This document shows positions 1 to 5,261 of a stretch of DNA of 5,261 nt, one piece after another. Origin of the DNA: Planctomycetaceae bacterium (GTDB lineage: Bacteria; Planctomycetota; Planctomycetia; Pirellulales; Pirellulaceae). The position numbers were made by a program, and so were the translations under genes. The notes below the pieces were generated by a model, which saw only the letters and a program-made list of their open reading frames with translations, searched no databases and was not told the DNA's origin. The stretch's first letter is position 1. Every line of letters starts with the position of its first letter. The stretch covers positions 1 through 5,261 of the forward strand of contig JAKEHX010000519.1 in assembly GCA_022614795.1 (NCBI GenBank). Reading direction: 5' to 3'.

Positions 1-74
1 GGGGAATACACTACACCGGCCTCACGCGGCAAGAGCAGCTTGCAGTGCTAGCGGCACGCGTCACTCGAACGCCT

Positions 75-99
75 CACGCCCACGCAAGCGTGGGACGTG
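75..99. repeat. Palindromic intergenic repeat, possible terminator of the TlpA-like gene
   Basis: CACG-CCCACG pairs with CGTGGG-(A)-CGTG around a CAAG loop, giving a 10-bp GC-rich stem with one bulged A. It lies 28 nt past the stop codon of the minus-strand thioredoxin gene, so it could end that transcript, but no T-tract follows on the minus strand. The continuation GTGGCACCCGG resembles, from memory, a dispersed hairpin seen in planctomycete intergenic DNA. The rest of 1-126 holds a small hairpin (GCAAG/CTTGC, 29-43) and duplicated words (GCTAGCGG at 47-54 and 107-114; CCTCACGC near 20 and 73), but no gene. Confidence 0.6.
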
Positions 100-126
100 G
101 CACCCGGCTAGCGGAGGAATGTGTAG

Positions 127-1146
127 CTACTCCGCTTCGGCGAGCAAGTCTTTGAGGTGGCGGCCGAGTTCGGCGCCGCGGGCGCGCGTCGAAACGACCT
201 TGCCATCCTTGCCGACGAGAATCACGTTCGGGATGCCGAAGATGCCGTACTCGATCGTCGCCGGGTGCTTGCCCATGTTTTCCTTGTCGTGGAGCGTGGG
301 CCAGGGAATCTTCGTCTTCGCGAGGTACTCTTCCAGGGCCGGGCGGTCTTCGTCGATGCTTACGCCAACCACCTCAAAGCCCTGGTCGCGGTAGGTCTCG
401 TAGTTACGCTTGATGTTCGGATACTCGGCGAGGCACGGGCCGCACCAGGTCGCCCAGAAATCGACCAGCACGACTTTCCCCTTCAGCGAGGCGAGGTCGA
501 ACGGCTGGCCGTCGATCGTGGTCCCCTTGAGCTCCAGCGGCTGGCCGACGAGGTTCAGGCGCTTGGCCGCACCCAGGAGCATCTTGCCCTGCGTGGCGAG
601 CTCCTCGTCCTTGCTCTTGGCGAAGAGTTCGCCGTATTTGGTGTAGGCCTCGATCGCCAATTCACGGGCCGGGACATATTCAAGATTGACCGCGTAGCCG
701 ATGGCCAGGGCGGAGTCGTGCGAATCCAGCTCGCCACTGGCCAGGAAGGCGGCGATTTCGCCCAGCATCTTCTTGCGGTCGGCGTCGCTGGCGTTCTCGT
801 CGAGTTGGCTGGCCGCGTCGGTGAGCAGGTGGCGCTTGGCCGTGCGATACGCGGCGGATTTCGTGTCCTTTTCGAGGGCGATGATCTTTTCGGCCGCTTT
901 GCGCATGGCGAGCGGCGCCTTGCGGCGATAGATCGCCTCGTCCGAGCGGCTCGACGGCGTGAATTCGGCCAGCCGCTGGAGGAACCGCGACAACTTGGCC
1001 ACATCATTCCCCGTGGGAACCACGAAGAGCTGGTTGATGTCGGCGGGATCGTCTGCGTTCTGCGCGGCAGAGTTATGGACCGGCGCCAGCGCGACCAGAG
1101 CGGCAAGCAGCGAAACGACCGCGACCGCGGGAAGTCGGAAAGACAT
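127..1146 (-). CDS. Secreted TlpA/ResA-like thioredoxin-fold protein (thiol-disulfide oxidoreductase)
   Basis: A 339-residue protein probably exported and active outside the cytoplasm in thiol-disulfide exchange. Residues 1-28 form a signal peptide: one Arg (R4), a hydrophobic core at about 6-21, and a likely cleavage after S26-A27-A28. Residues 30-200 are a charged, mostly helical region that I do not recognise. Residues 200-339 are a TlpA/AhpC-TSA-type thioredoxin domain: GQPFDLASLKGKVVLVDFWA leads into the redox motif WCGPC (C235, C238), and the cis-proline is P306 in GIPN. The active site is intact. A GGAG (1155-1158, minus) lies 8 nt before the ATG, which fixes the start. It diverges from ldhA and has no visible operon partner. 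Similar long-N-terminus TlpA proteins are frequent in planctomycetes. The substrate is unknown; cytochrome c maturation or general redox repair are possible but unsupported by context. Confidence 0.93.
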   Translation of the reverse strand: MSFRLPAVAVVSLLAALVALAPVHNSAAQNADDPADINQLFVVPTGNDVAKLSRFLQRLAEFTPSSRSDEAIYRRKAPLAMRKAAEKIIALEKDTKSAAYRTAKRHLLTDAASQLDENASDADRKKMLGEIAAFLASGELDSHDSALAIGYAVNLEYVPARELAIEAYTKYGELFAKSKDEELATQGKMLLGAAKRLNLVGQPLELKGTTIDGQPFDLASLKGKVVLVDFWATWCGPCLAEYPNIKRNYETYRDQGFEVVGVSIDEDRPALEEYLAKTKIPWPTLHDKENMGKHPATIEYGIFGIPNVILVGKDGKVVSTRARGAELGRHLKDLLAEAE

Positions 1147-1184
1147 CGGCGAGTCTCCGAGGGGACCGGTGGGGAATGTGTGGT

Positions 1185-1190
1185 ATTGTA
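1185..1190 (-). promoter_or_regulatory. Possible -10 box for the TlpA-like gene
   Basis: Read on the minus strand this is TACAAT, one mismatch from the sigma-70 consensus TATAAT. It lies about 40 nt before the start codon, so the predicted leader would be about 30 nt and contains the GGAG. No good -35 hexamer lies 16-18 nt upstream; the nearest match is GTTACA at about 20 nt spacing. This is a weak call. Confidence 0.25.
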
Positions 1191-1218
1191 TCAGCGGATC
1201 GGCGGGGAAATGTAACGA

Positions 1219-1297
1219 ATTTCAGATTTCAGATTTCGGATTTCAGATTTCAGATTGCCGAGGGAATTGAAATCTGAAATCTGCAATCTGAAATCTG
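1219..1297. repeat. Heptad tandem repeat (ATTTCAG)n with facing inverted copy
   Basis: Five consecutive 7-base units occupy 1219-1253 (ATTTCAG x2, ATTTCGG, ATTTCAG x2). After a short spacer (about 1254-1268), the reverse-complement unit CTGAAAT runs from 1269 to 1297 in about four copies, one of them CTGCAAT. The two arms can pair over roughly 30 bp into a long AT-rich hairpin, in contrast with the GC-rich surroundings. Short heptameric tandem repeats of this general kind are known as STRR in cyanobacteria and, as I recall, also occur in planctomycetes. It fills the divergent gap and stops about 8 nt before the ldhA ribosome binding site, so it may influence translation or transcription of ldhA. 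Confidence 0.85.
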
Positions 1298-1305
1298 CCA
1301 TTGGC

Positions 1306-1312
1306 AGGGGAG
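1306..1312 (+). promoter_or_regulatory. Ribosome binding site of ldhA
   Basis: AGGGGAG lies 7 nt before the ATG at 1320 and supports that start. It directly follows a short palindrome, TGCCATTGGCA (1296-1306), at the edge of the heptad repeat. Confidence 0.7.
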
Positions 1313-1319
1313 TAAGCAC

Positions 1320-2324
1320 ATGCGTACTGCCGTCTTCAGCACCAAGTCGTACGACCGGCAGTTTCTCGCGCCGGCGGCCCAGGCCGCAGGGCACATGCTT
1401 ACGTTTCTGGAGCCGCGGCTATCGCCCCAGACGGCGGTGCTGGCCCGCGAATTTCCCGCAATCTGCTCGTTTGTCAATGACTATGTCACCGCGGAAGTTT
1501 TGGAGATTCTGGCCGCAGGCGGGACGAAGTTTGTCGCCCTGCGGTGCGCGGGGTTCAACCAGATCGATCTGGAGGCGGCTGGGCGGGTGGGCATTCGCGT
1601 TGCCCGCGTGCCGGCCTATTCACCCCATGCCGTGGCCGAGCACGCCATCGGCATGATGCTGGCCCTGAACCGGAAATTTCACAAGGCCTTTAATCGGGTC
1701 CGCGAAGGAAACTTCGCTCTCGAGGGTTTGTTGGGATTCGACATGCACGGCAAGACGGCTGGCGTCGTCGGCACAGGGAAGATCGGGGCGATCGTTGCGC
1801 AGCTCCTTGCGTGCTTCGGCTGCGACGTGCTGCTGTACGACGTCGTACAGAATGCGGAGTGTGCTGCGGTCGGCCGCTATGTGACGCTCCCCGAGCTGTG
1901 GGCCCGGTGCGACATTGTGACGCTGCACTGCCCGCTCACGCCGGCGACGGAGCACTTGATCGATGCGCGGTCGATCGCCGCGATGAAACCCGGCGTGATG
2001 TTCATCAACACCAGCCGCGGGGCCCTCGTTGATACACAAGCGGTGATTGATGGGCTGAAGAGTGGGCGGATTGGCTATTTGGGTTTGGATGTGTATGAAG
2101 AAGAGGCGGACCTGTTTTTCGAGAACCTTTCGGAGCGCGTGATCCAGGACGACGTGTTCACGCGGCTTCTGACGTTTCCGAACGTGCTCATTACGGCGCA
2201 CCAGGCGTTTTTCACGCAGACGGCCCTGGCCCAGATCGCCACGGTAACGATGCAGAACCTGACGGCATTTGAGCAAGGGAACGAATTGGCGAATGAAGTT
2301 CGCGCCGTCGGCGGGAAGAAATGA
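1320..2324 (+). CDS. ldhA: D-lactate dehydrogenase (NAD-dependent, LdhA type)
   Basis: A 334-residue cytoplasmic enzyme of the D-isomer-specific 2-hydroxyacid dehydrogenase family. It is predicted to reduce pyruvate to D-lactate with NADH, regenerating NAD+ during fermentation. Over its whole length it follows the E. coli LdhA pattern: STKSYD at the N-terminus, ALRCAGFNQIDL (73-84), RVPAYSPHAVAEHAIGMM (96-113), HCPLTP (203-208) and VIQDDVF (274-280). The nucleotide-binding motif is GTGKIG (151-156), with D174 at the end of the second strand, consistent with NAD(H) preference. The catalytic triad is present: R233 in NTSRGALVD, E262 in DVYEEE, and H294 in TAHQAF. Length is normal for the family. 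An AGGGGAG 7 nt upstream fixes the start. It is a single-gene unit divergent from the TlpA-like gene. A related 2-hydroxyacid dehydrogenase with another substrate is less likely given the LdhA-specific motifs. Confidence 0.93.
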   Translation: MRTAVFSTKSYDRQFLAPAAQAAGHMLTFLEPRLSPQTAVLAREFPAICSFVNDYVTAEVLEILAAGGTKFVALRCAGFNQIDLEAAGRVGIRVARVPAYSPHAVAEHAIGMMLALNRKFHKAFNRVREGNFALEGLLGFDMHGKTAGVVGTGKIGAIVAQLLACFGCDVLLYDVVQNAECAAVGRYVTLPELWARCDIVTLHCPLTPATEHLIDARSIAAMKPGVMFINTSRGALVDTQAVIDGLKSGRIGYLGLDVYEEEADLFFENLSERVIQDDVFTRLLTFPNVLITAHQAFFTQTALAQIATVTMQNLTAFEQGNELANEVRAVGGKK

Positions 2325-2389
2325 CGGTTGCCGACGCTGGCGGATTTTGCCGCAACATCTGAGCCTGCAACAGGTTAGTGCATTGAGAG

Positions 2390-2439
2390 GCGGCGGTCGA
2401 AACATCAACAACTTCCTATTGGAATAATTCCGACGCCGC
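2390..2439. other. Long-range stem-loop in the 284-bp gap before the HTH gene
   Basis: GCGGC-(G)-GTCG at 2390-2399 pairs with CGACGCCGC at 2431-2439: 9 bp with one bulged G, enclosing a 31-nt loop. The 11-base palindrome GGAATAATTCC (2421-2431) overlaps the right arm, so the two could form as alternatives. It lies 65 nt past ldhA and 170 nt before the HTH gene, so it could be a late ldhA terminator (no T-tract seen), an operator or a leader structure. The rest of 2325-2608 shows no convincing gene or promoter. Confidence 0.35.
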
Positions 2440-2608
2440 TGCGGGAACTTTTGCGAGTACAGCCGCGTCGAAACTGCGTTACATCCGCAGGGCATGAATT
2501 GGGCTTACGTAGCGGGGGCCTGGTCGATCGCTCTGCACCGGAAGAGGCATCCGGGCTTCGGAATGGGAACAGTGTGCCGTGCGAAAGCGCGTCCAGGAGT
2601 AGGGTTTT

Positions 2609-3136
2609 ATGGCCACCGCTGAGTTGAGCGTCGTCCACTTGGACGCCGCAACCGTCCCCGCGCGCGAGCGCAATCACGAGCTGGGGCGTCCTTTGCACCG
2701 CATCCAAGACGTCCGGCGTTTGCAGGGGATGTCGCTGCGGACTGCCGCCCGGCAGTTGGGGACCGACGTCCGGGCAATTCGGGCCCAGGAACAGGCTTCA
2801 ACCGATCTGCGGCTGAGCGATCTGTACAAGTGGCAGCGGGCCCTCGATGTGCCCGTGGGCGAGCTGCTGGTGGAGGACGACGAGCCGCTGTCGCGTCCGA
2901 TTCGCGAGCGGGCCCAGCTCGTGAAGATCATGAAGACGGCCCGGTCGCTGGCCGAGACGGTGAACAGCTCGTCGGCGCAGCGGATGGCCGAGAACTTGAT
3001 CGAGCAGCTCCAGGATCTGATGCCCGAGCTGGCGGAAGTGAGCCCGTGGCATTCGGTCGGGCAGCGGCGCGGCCTCGACGAGATGGGCCGGATCGCCGAG
3101 CAGCCGATCGCGGACGATTTGATCTACGGCGAGTAG
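2609..3136 (+). CDS. Cro/C1-type helix-turn-helix transcriptional regulator, planctomycete type
   Basis: A 175-residue cytoplasmic protein. Residues about 32-88 form a helix-turn-helix of the Cro/C1 (XRE) kind: RLQGMSLRTAARQLGTDVRA supplies the two DNA-contacting helices, followed by LRLSDLYKWQRALDVPVGEL, the typical closing helices. Residues 95-143 are predicted helical (RERAQLVKIMKTARSLAETV, then MAENLIEQLQDLMPEL) and suit dimerisation. The tail after about 145 (SPWHSVGQRR) is compact and ends in an acidic segment. I recall this arrangement as a conserved single-domain regulator of planctomycetes; target genes are unknown. AGGAG (2595-2599) lies 9 nt before the ATG, and an in-frame TAG at 2600-2602 rules out a longer start. 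No partner gene is in the same transcription unit. DNA binding is inferred from the fold pattern. Confidence 0.8.
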   Translation: MATAELSVVHLDAATVPARERNHELGRPLHRIQDVRRLQGMSLRTAARQLGTDVRAIRAQEQASTDLRLSDLYKWQRALDVPVGELLVEDDEPLSRPIRERAQLVKIMKTARSLAETVNSSSAQRMAENLIEQLQDLMPELAEVSPWHSVGQRRGLDEMGRIAEQPIADDLIYGE

Positions 3137-3153
3137 GTCCCGACCGCATGTAG

Positions 3154-3173
3154 CGGAATTCGCCAGAATTCCG
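3154..3173. terminator. Perfect 8-bp hairpin between convergent genes
   Basis: CGGAATTC-GCCA-GAATTCCG is a perfect inverted repeat with a 4-nt loop. It sits in the 45-bp gap between the convergent HTH and DUF1559 genes, 17 nt past one stop codon and 8 nt from the other, where a bidirectional terminator would be expected. There is no strong T-tract on either side, so termination is inferred from position. From memory, GTAGCGGAATTCGCCAGAATTCCG-like words recur in planctomycete intergenic DNA, so it may equally be a dispersed repeat that settled here. Confidence 0.55.
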
Positions 3174-3181
3174 GGCAGTGG

Positions 3182-4036
<855 letters not shown>

Positions 4037-4043
4037 CGGTTTG

Positions 4044-4047
4044 CTCC
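4044..4047 (-). promoter_or_regulatory. Ribosome binding site deciding the DUF1559 start
   Basis: Minus-strand GGAG within AGCGGAGCAAACCG, 7 nt before the ATG at 4036. It would lie inside the coding region if the upstream ATG at 4069 were used, so it favours the shorter, 284-residue form. Confidence 0.65.
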
Positions 4048-4087
4048 GCTGTGGAATTCGGCCGCGCACGTCACGCTAACCGACACA

Positions 4088-4194
4088 CGGCGGAGAATCC
4101 AGCGTAGGGTCATGAGTGCTGGCGAAATGCGCCGCTCTCGATGGTGCATTTCGTTGCACTCATGCACCCTACGCCTGCTCGGCGGAGAATCCAG
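4088..4194. repeat. 15-bp direct repeats flanking a palindromic element
   Basis: CGGCGGAGAATCCAG occurs at 4088-4102 and again, without mismatch, at 4180-4194. The copies bracket the inverted repeat at 4103-4173: the left copy touches its left arm and the right copy is 6 nt beyond its right arm. This is the arrangement expected of a target-site duplication around a small non-autonomous insertion, although 15 bp is long for one. Alternatively the direct repeats belong to a larger dispersed repeat unit. The right copy lies inside the extended reading frame of the RTX fragment. Confidence 0.6.
4103..4173. mobile_element. REP/MITE-like palindromic element
   Basis: The left arm (4103-4130, starting CGTAGGGTCATGAGTGC) and right arm (4146-4173, ending ACTCATGCACCCTACG) are inverted copies of about 28 bp, differing by one single-base indel and a TGG/AA difference. 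The inner CGAAATGC/GCATTTCG stem is perfect with a 15-nt loop. It codes for nothing. The word GGTGCATTTCGTTGCACTCATGCACCCTAC resembles, from memory, a dispersed family of the type GTAGGGTGCGTTAGCGAAGCG found in diverse bacteria, which suggests REP-like elements mobilised by Y1/RAYT transposases. No transposase is in this window. Its right arm supplies the stop codon of the RTX fragment. Confidence 0.55.
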
Positions 4195-4504
4195 TCCAGC
4201 GACTACTGAATGTGTCGCCCGTGCCGCCGTCGAGTACGTCAATTCCCGGGCCGCCGACGAGCGCGTCGTCGCCGTCGCCGCCCAAGAGCGTATCGGCGCC
4301 GTCGCCGCCCATCAGCACGTCGGCTCCCTGGCCGCCGTCGGCAGTTAGCTGAATCGCGCCGAGAGCGAGGCCTGAGCCTTCGACCACGTCGTCACCGGCG
4401 AGGGTGTTCATGACCAGGCGGTCGTTGGCGGCCTCCGCGCCGGTGATGTTTACCTGGGCGGCCAGGCCGAAAAGCGCCGTGCCGCTGGCGTCGCCGACCG
4501 CCAC
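4169..4504 (-). CDS. RTX calcium-binding nonapeptide protein, C-terminal fragment (5'-truncated, 3' end altered)
   Basis: This encodes the last 111 residues of what must have been a much larger secreted calcium-binding protein. Residues 57-97 hold four full RTX nonapeptides and part of a fifth, in the pattern GGxGxDxLx (GGQGADVLM, GGDGADTLL, GGDGDDALV, GGPGIDVLD, GGTGD); these bind Ca2+ and form a beta-roll. The part before them, VGDASGTALFGLAAQVNITG and AANDRLVMNTLAGDDVVEGS, is a conserved module I recall preceding such repeats in large planctomycete and proteobacterial surface proteins. The GTG at 4504 lies inside this module without a ribosome binding site, so it is not a real start. Homology ends at about 4510-4516, where the opposite-strand TPR gene begins. 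The normal C-terminus, as I recall GDN-x-VIQ, is replaced by GDTFSSRWTGFSAEQA, whose stop codon lies in the adjacent palindromic element. Probably a pseudogene fragment. Confidence 0.75.
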   Translation of the reverse strand: MAVGDASGTALFGLAAQVNITGAEAANDRLVMNTLAGDDVVEGSGLALGAIQLTADGGQGADVLMGGDGADTLLGGDGDDALVGGPGIDVLDGGTGDTFSSRWTGFSAEQA

Positions 4505-4524
4505 GGCGATATCAGCTCTGCCGA
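4505..4524. other. Head-to-head junction of two truncated genes
   Basis: On the minus strand RTX-like coding (…ADIAVAVGDASG) extends to about 4516. On the plus strand TPR-protein coding can be followed back to about 4510 (YQLCRLPAEARQCAEA). The two therefore meet within about ten bases around GATATCAG (4508-4515), with no promoter, start codon or ribosome binding site for either. This suggests a deletion, inversion or joining event, or an assembly chimera. Confidence 0.5.
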
Positions 4525-5214
4525 TTGCCCGCCGAGGCCCGCCAGTGCGCCGAGGCTTCCGTGGCGATTTCCACCGAGCACGGCTTTCCCTTTTGGCGGG
4601 CCGGGGCCATGGTAATCGGCGGCTGGGCTGAGACTTTTAGTGGAGCGGCTTTTAGCGGAGGGGCATCACCCGCGGAGGGCGGCGCGATGCGAGCCGAGGG
4701 AATGGCGCGCATGCAGCAAGGGCTGCGCGAATGGGAAGCGACGGGGAGCGTCACCTACCACACGTATTACGACGTCTTGCTGGCGGATGCCCTGCTGGCC
4801 GAGGCACGCCTGGCCGCTTCGCCCGCCACGTCGAGCGAGGCTCGCGAGTGCCGTCGCGTCATCGACCAGTCGCTGGCGCTGGTCGAGCAAACCGGCGAGC
4901 GGATGGTTGCCGCGGAACTCTATCGGCTGCGGGGGGAGCTGGCGATGCATACTGCCGCGGCCGAACACACCTCGGTCAACGATCACTGGCAAGCCGCCGC
5001 CGCAGACCTGGAACAAGCGCTCGCAATTGCCCAGGCTCAGGAGGCCAGGTCTCTGGAACTGCGGGCCGCGACGAGCCTGGCCCGCAGGCATCAGATGCAG
5101 GGCCGTCCGCTGGGCGAAGCCAGGCGTTTGCTCGCGCAGGTGGTTGGCTCACTAGCCGAAGGGCACAGTTTGCCCGACTTTGCCGAGGCCCGCGCAATGC
5201 TTGACAAGGAGTGA
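4525..5214 (+). CDS. C-terminal fragment of a TPR-rich adenylate-cyclase/AAA-ATPase-type regulator (5'-truncated)
   Basis: These 229 residues match the C-terminal TPR-like tail of the large regulators that combine a cyclase or HTH domain, an AAA ATPase and helical repeats. Family hallmarks: TEHGFPFWRAGAMVIGGWA (17-35), MARMQQGLREWEATGS (60-75), SLALVEQTGERMVAAELYRL (116-135), and SLELRAATSLAR (176-187) followed by the closing helices EARRLLAQVV and EGHSLPDFAEARAMLDKE. The cyclase and ATPase parts, usually more than 700 residues, are missing: the reading frame opens upstream only into opposite-strand RTX sequence. The TTG at 4525 has no ribosome binding site. An in-frame ATG at 4687 has GGAGGG 7 nt upstream and could yield a 175-residue product. 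Residues 37-56 contain an unusual Gly/Ser/Ala-rich insertion made partly by a tandem 15-bp duplication. Without its catalytic and sensor parts it is probably a relic. Confidence 0.7.
   Translation: MPAEARQCAEASVAISTEHGFPFWRAGAMVIGGWAETFSGAAFSGGASPAEGGAMRAEGMARMQQGLREWEATGSVTYHTYYDVLLADALLAEARLAASPATSSEARECRRVIDQSLALVEQTGERMVAAELYRLRGELAMHTAAAEHTSVNDHWQAAAADLEQALAIAQAQEARSLELRAATSLARRHQMQGRPLGEARRLLAQVVGSLAEGHSLPDFAEARAMLDKE
4634..4663 (+). repeat. Tandem 15-bp duplication inside the TPR fragment
   Basis: CTTTTAGTGGAGCGG is followed immediately by CTTTTAGCGGAGGGG, with two mismatches. It adds the residues FSGAA-FSGGA where related proteins, as I recall, run directly from the GWA motif into the next helix. 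It keeps the frame. Confidence 0.55.
4674..4679 (+). promoter_or_regulatory. Shine-Dalgarno-like site before an internal ATG of the TPR fragment
   Basis: GGAGGG lies 7 nt before the in-frame ATG at 4687. It is the best ribosome-binding match in this reading frame and could allow translation of a shortened 175-residue protein. It may be coincidence in GC-rich coding DNA (Ala-Glu-Gly-Gly codons). Confidence 0.3.
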
Positions 5215-5261
5215 GTGGTGAGTGGTGAGTGGTGAGTGGTCCAGCAAGCTCACCACTCACC
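5213..5261. repeat. Heptad tandem repeat (GAGTGGT)n with facing inverted copy, cut by window end
   Basis: Four exact GAGTGGT units run from 5213 to 5240, beginning within the TGA stop codon of the TPR fragment. After a 10-nt spacer (5241-5250), CACCACTCACC (5251-5261) is the reverse complement of the repeat and continues to the end of the window. The architecture, a 7-base tandem repeat facing its own inverted copy, is the same as at 1219-1297 with a different unit. It may act as a hairpin terminator. Confidence 0.85.

Noticed and set aside
157..1215. A 352-codon plus-strand open frame opposite the TlpA-like gene
   Set aside because: It is antisense to a gene with clear signal peptide, WCGPC and cis-Pro motifs. 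Its product is Arg/Val/Gly-rich low-complexity sequence typical of shadow frames in GC-rich DNA, with no recognisable domain.
1219..1297. CRISPR-like array from the repeated ATTTCAG units
   Set aside because: Units are 7 bases, directly tandem with no spacers, and inverted in the second half. No cas genes are present.
1620..2495. A 291-codon minus-strand open frame opposite ldhA
   Set aside because: It is antisense to the catalytic half of a complete LdhA; its product is Arg-rich and shows no family motifs.
2494..2622. A 42-codon open frame (MNWAYVAGAW…) in the gap, overlapping the HTH gene start
   Set aside because: The upstream sequence GCAGGGC lies too close to the ATG for a good ribosome binding site, and the product shows no recognisable features. 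A leader peptide cannot be excluded but is not supported.
4508..4513. GATATC (EcoRV site) at the junction as a cloning scar
   Set aside because: A six-base site arises often by chance, and nothing else in the window resembles vector sequence; kept only as a note for anyone checking for a chimera.
4525..4527. TTG as a genuine start of the TPR protein
   Set aside because: No ribosome binding site precedes it, and family-like residues continue upstream to about 4510, so it is only the first start-like codon after a truncation.

Overview
The window looks like accessory chromosome or metagenomic-contig DNA from a GC-rich planctomycete, most likely of the Pirellulales type. Four things point there: a DUF1559 / H-X9-DG protein with the signature LLPAVQAAREAARR; a Cro/C1-type regulator of a kind I recall from planctomycetes; a TlpA-like thioredoxin behind a long uncharacterised N-terminal region; and intergenic gaps full of hairpins and 7-base tandem repeats. 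The taxonomic call is inference from protein families and repeat style, because no rRNA or tRNA is present.

Layout. Bases 1-126 are non-coding and carry palindromic repeat DNA. A secreted TlpA/ResA-type thioredoxin (127-1146, minus) and a fermentative-type D-lactate dehydrogenase, ldhA (1320-2324, plus), diverge from a gap of about 170 bp. Much of that gap is a (ATTTCAG)n repeat facing its own inverted copy. A 284-bp gap with one long-range stem-loop and no convincing gene follows. Next come a 175-residue HTH regulator (2609-3136, plus) and, convergent with it, a zinc-ribbon/DUF1559 membrane protein (3182-4036, minus). A perfect 8-bp hairpin sits between those two.

The last 1.2 kb looks rearranged. 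A 28-bp imperfect inverted repeat (4103-4173) is bracketed by 15-bp direct repeats. It abuts and supplies the stop codon of the C-terminal end of an RTX (calcium-binding nonapeptide) protein on the minus strand (4169-4504). At about 4508-4522 this RTX fragment meets, head to head, the C-terminal end of a large TPR/adenylate-cyclase-type regulator on the plus strand (4525-5214). Both genes lack their 5' parts. The window ends inside a (GAGTGGT)n tandem repeat and its inverted copy, a plausible place for a contig to break.

The genes do not form an obvious pathway. No two adjacent genes are co-directional with short spacing, so no operon is visible. The intact genes (TlpA-like, ldhA, HTH, DUF1559) look like ordinary single-gene transcription units. 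I see no new defence, biosynthetic or mobile system. The points most worth a second look are the head-to-head fusion of two gene fragments, the palindromic element with 15-bp flanking repeats, and the fact that each intergenic gap holds a different palindrome.
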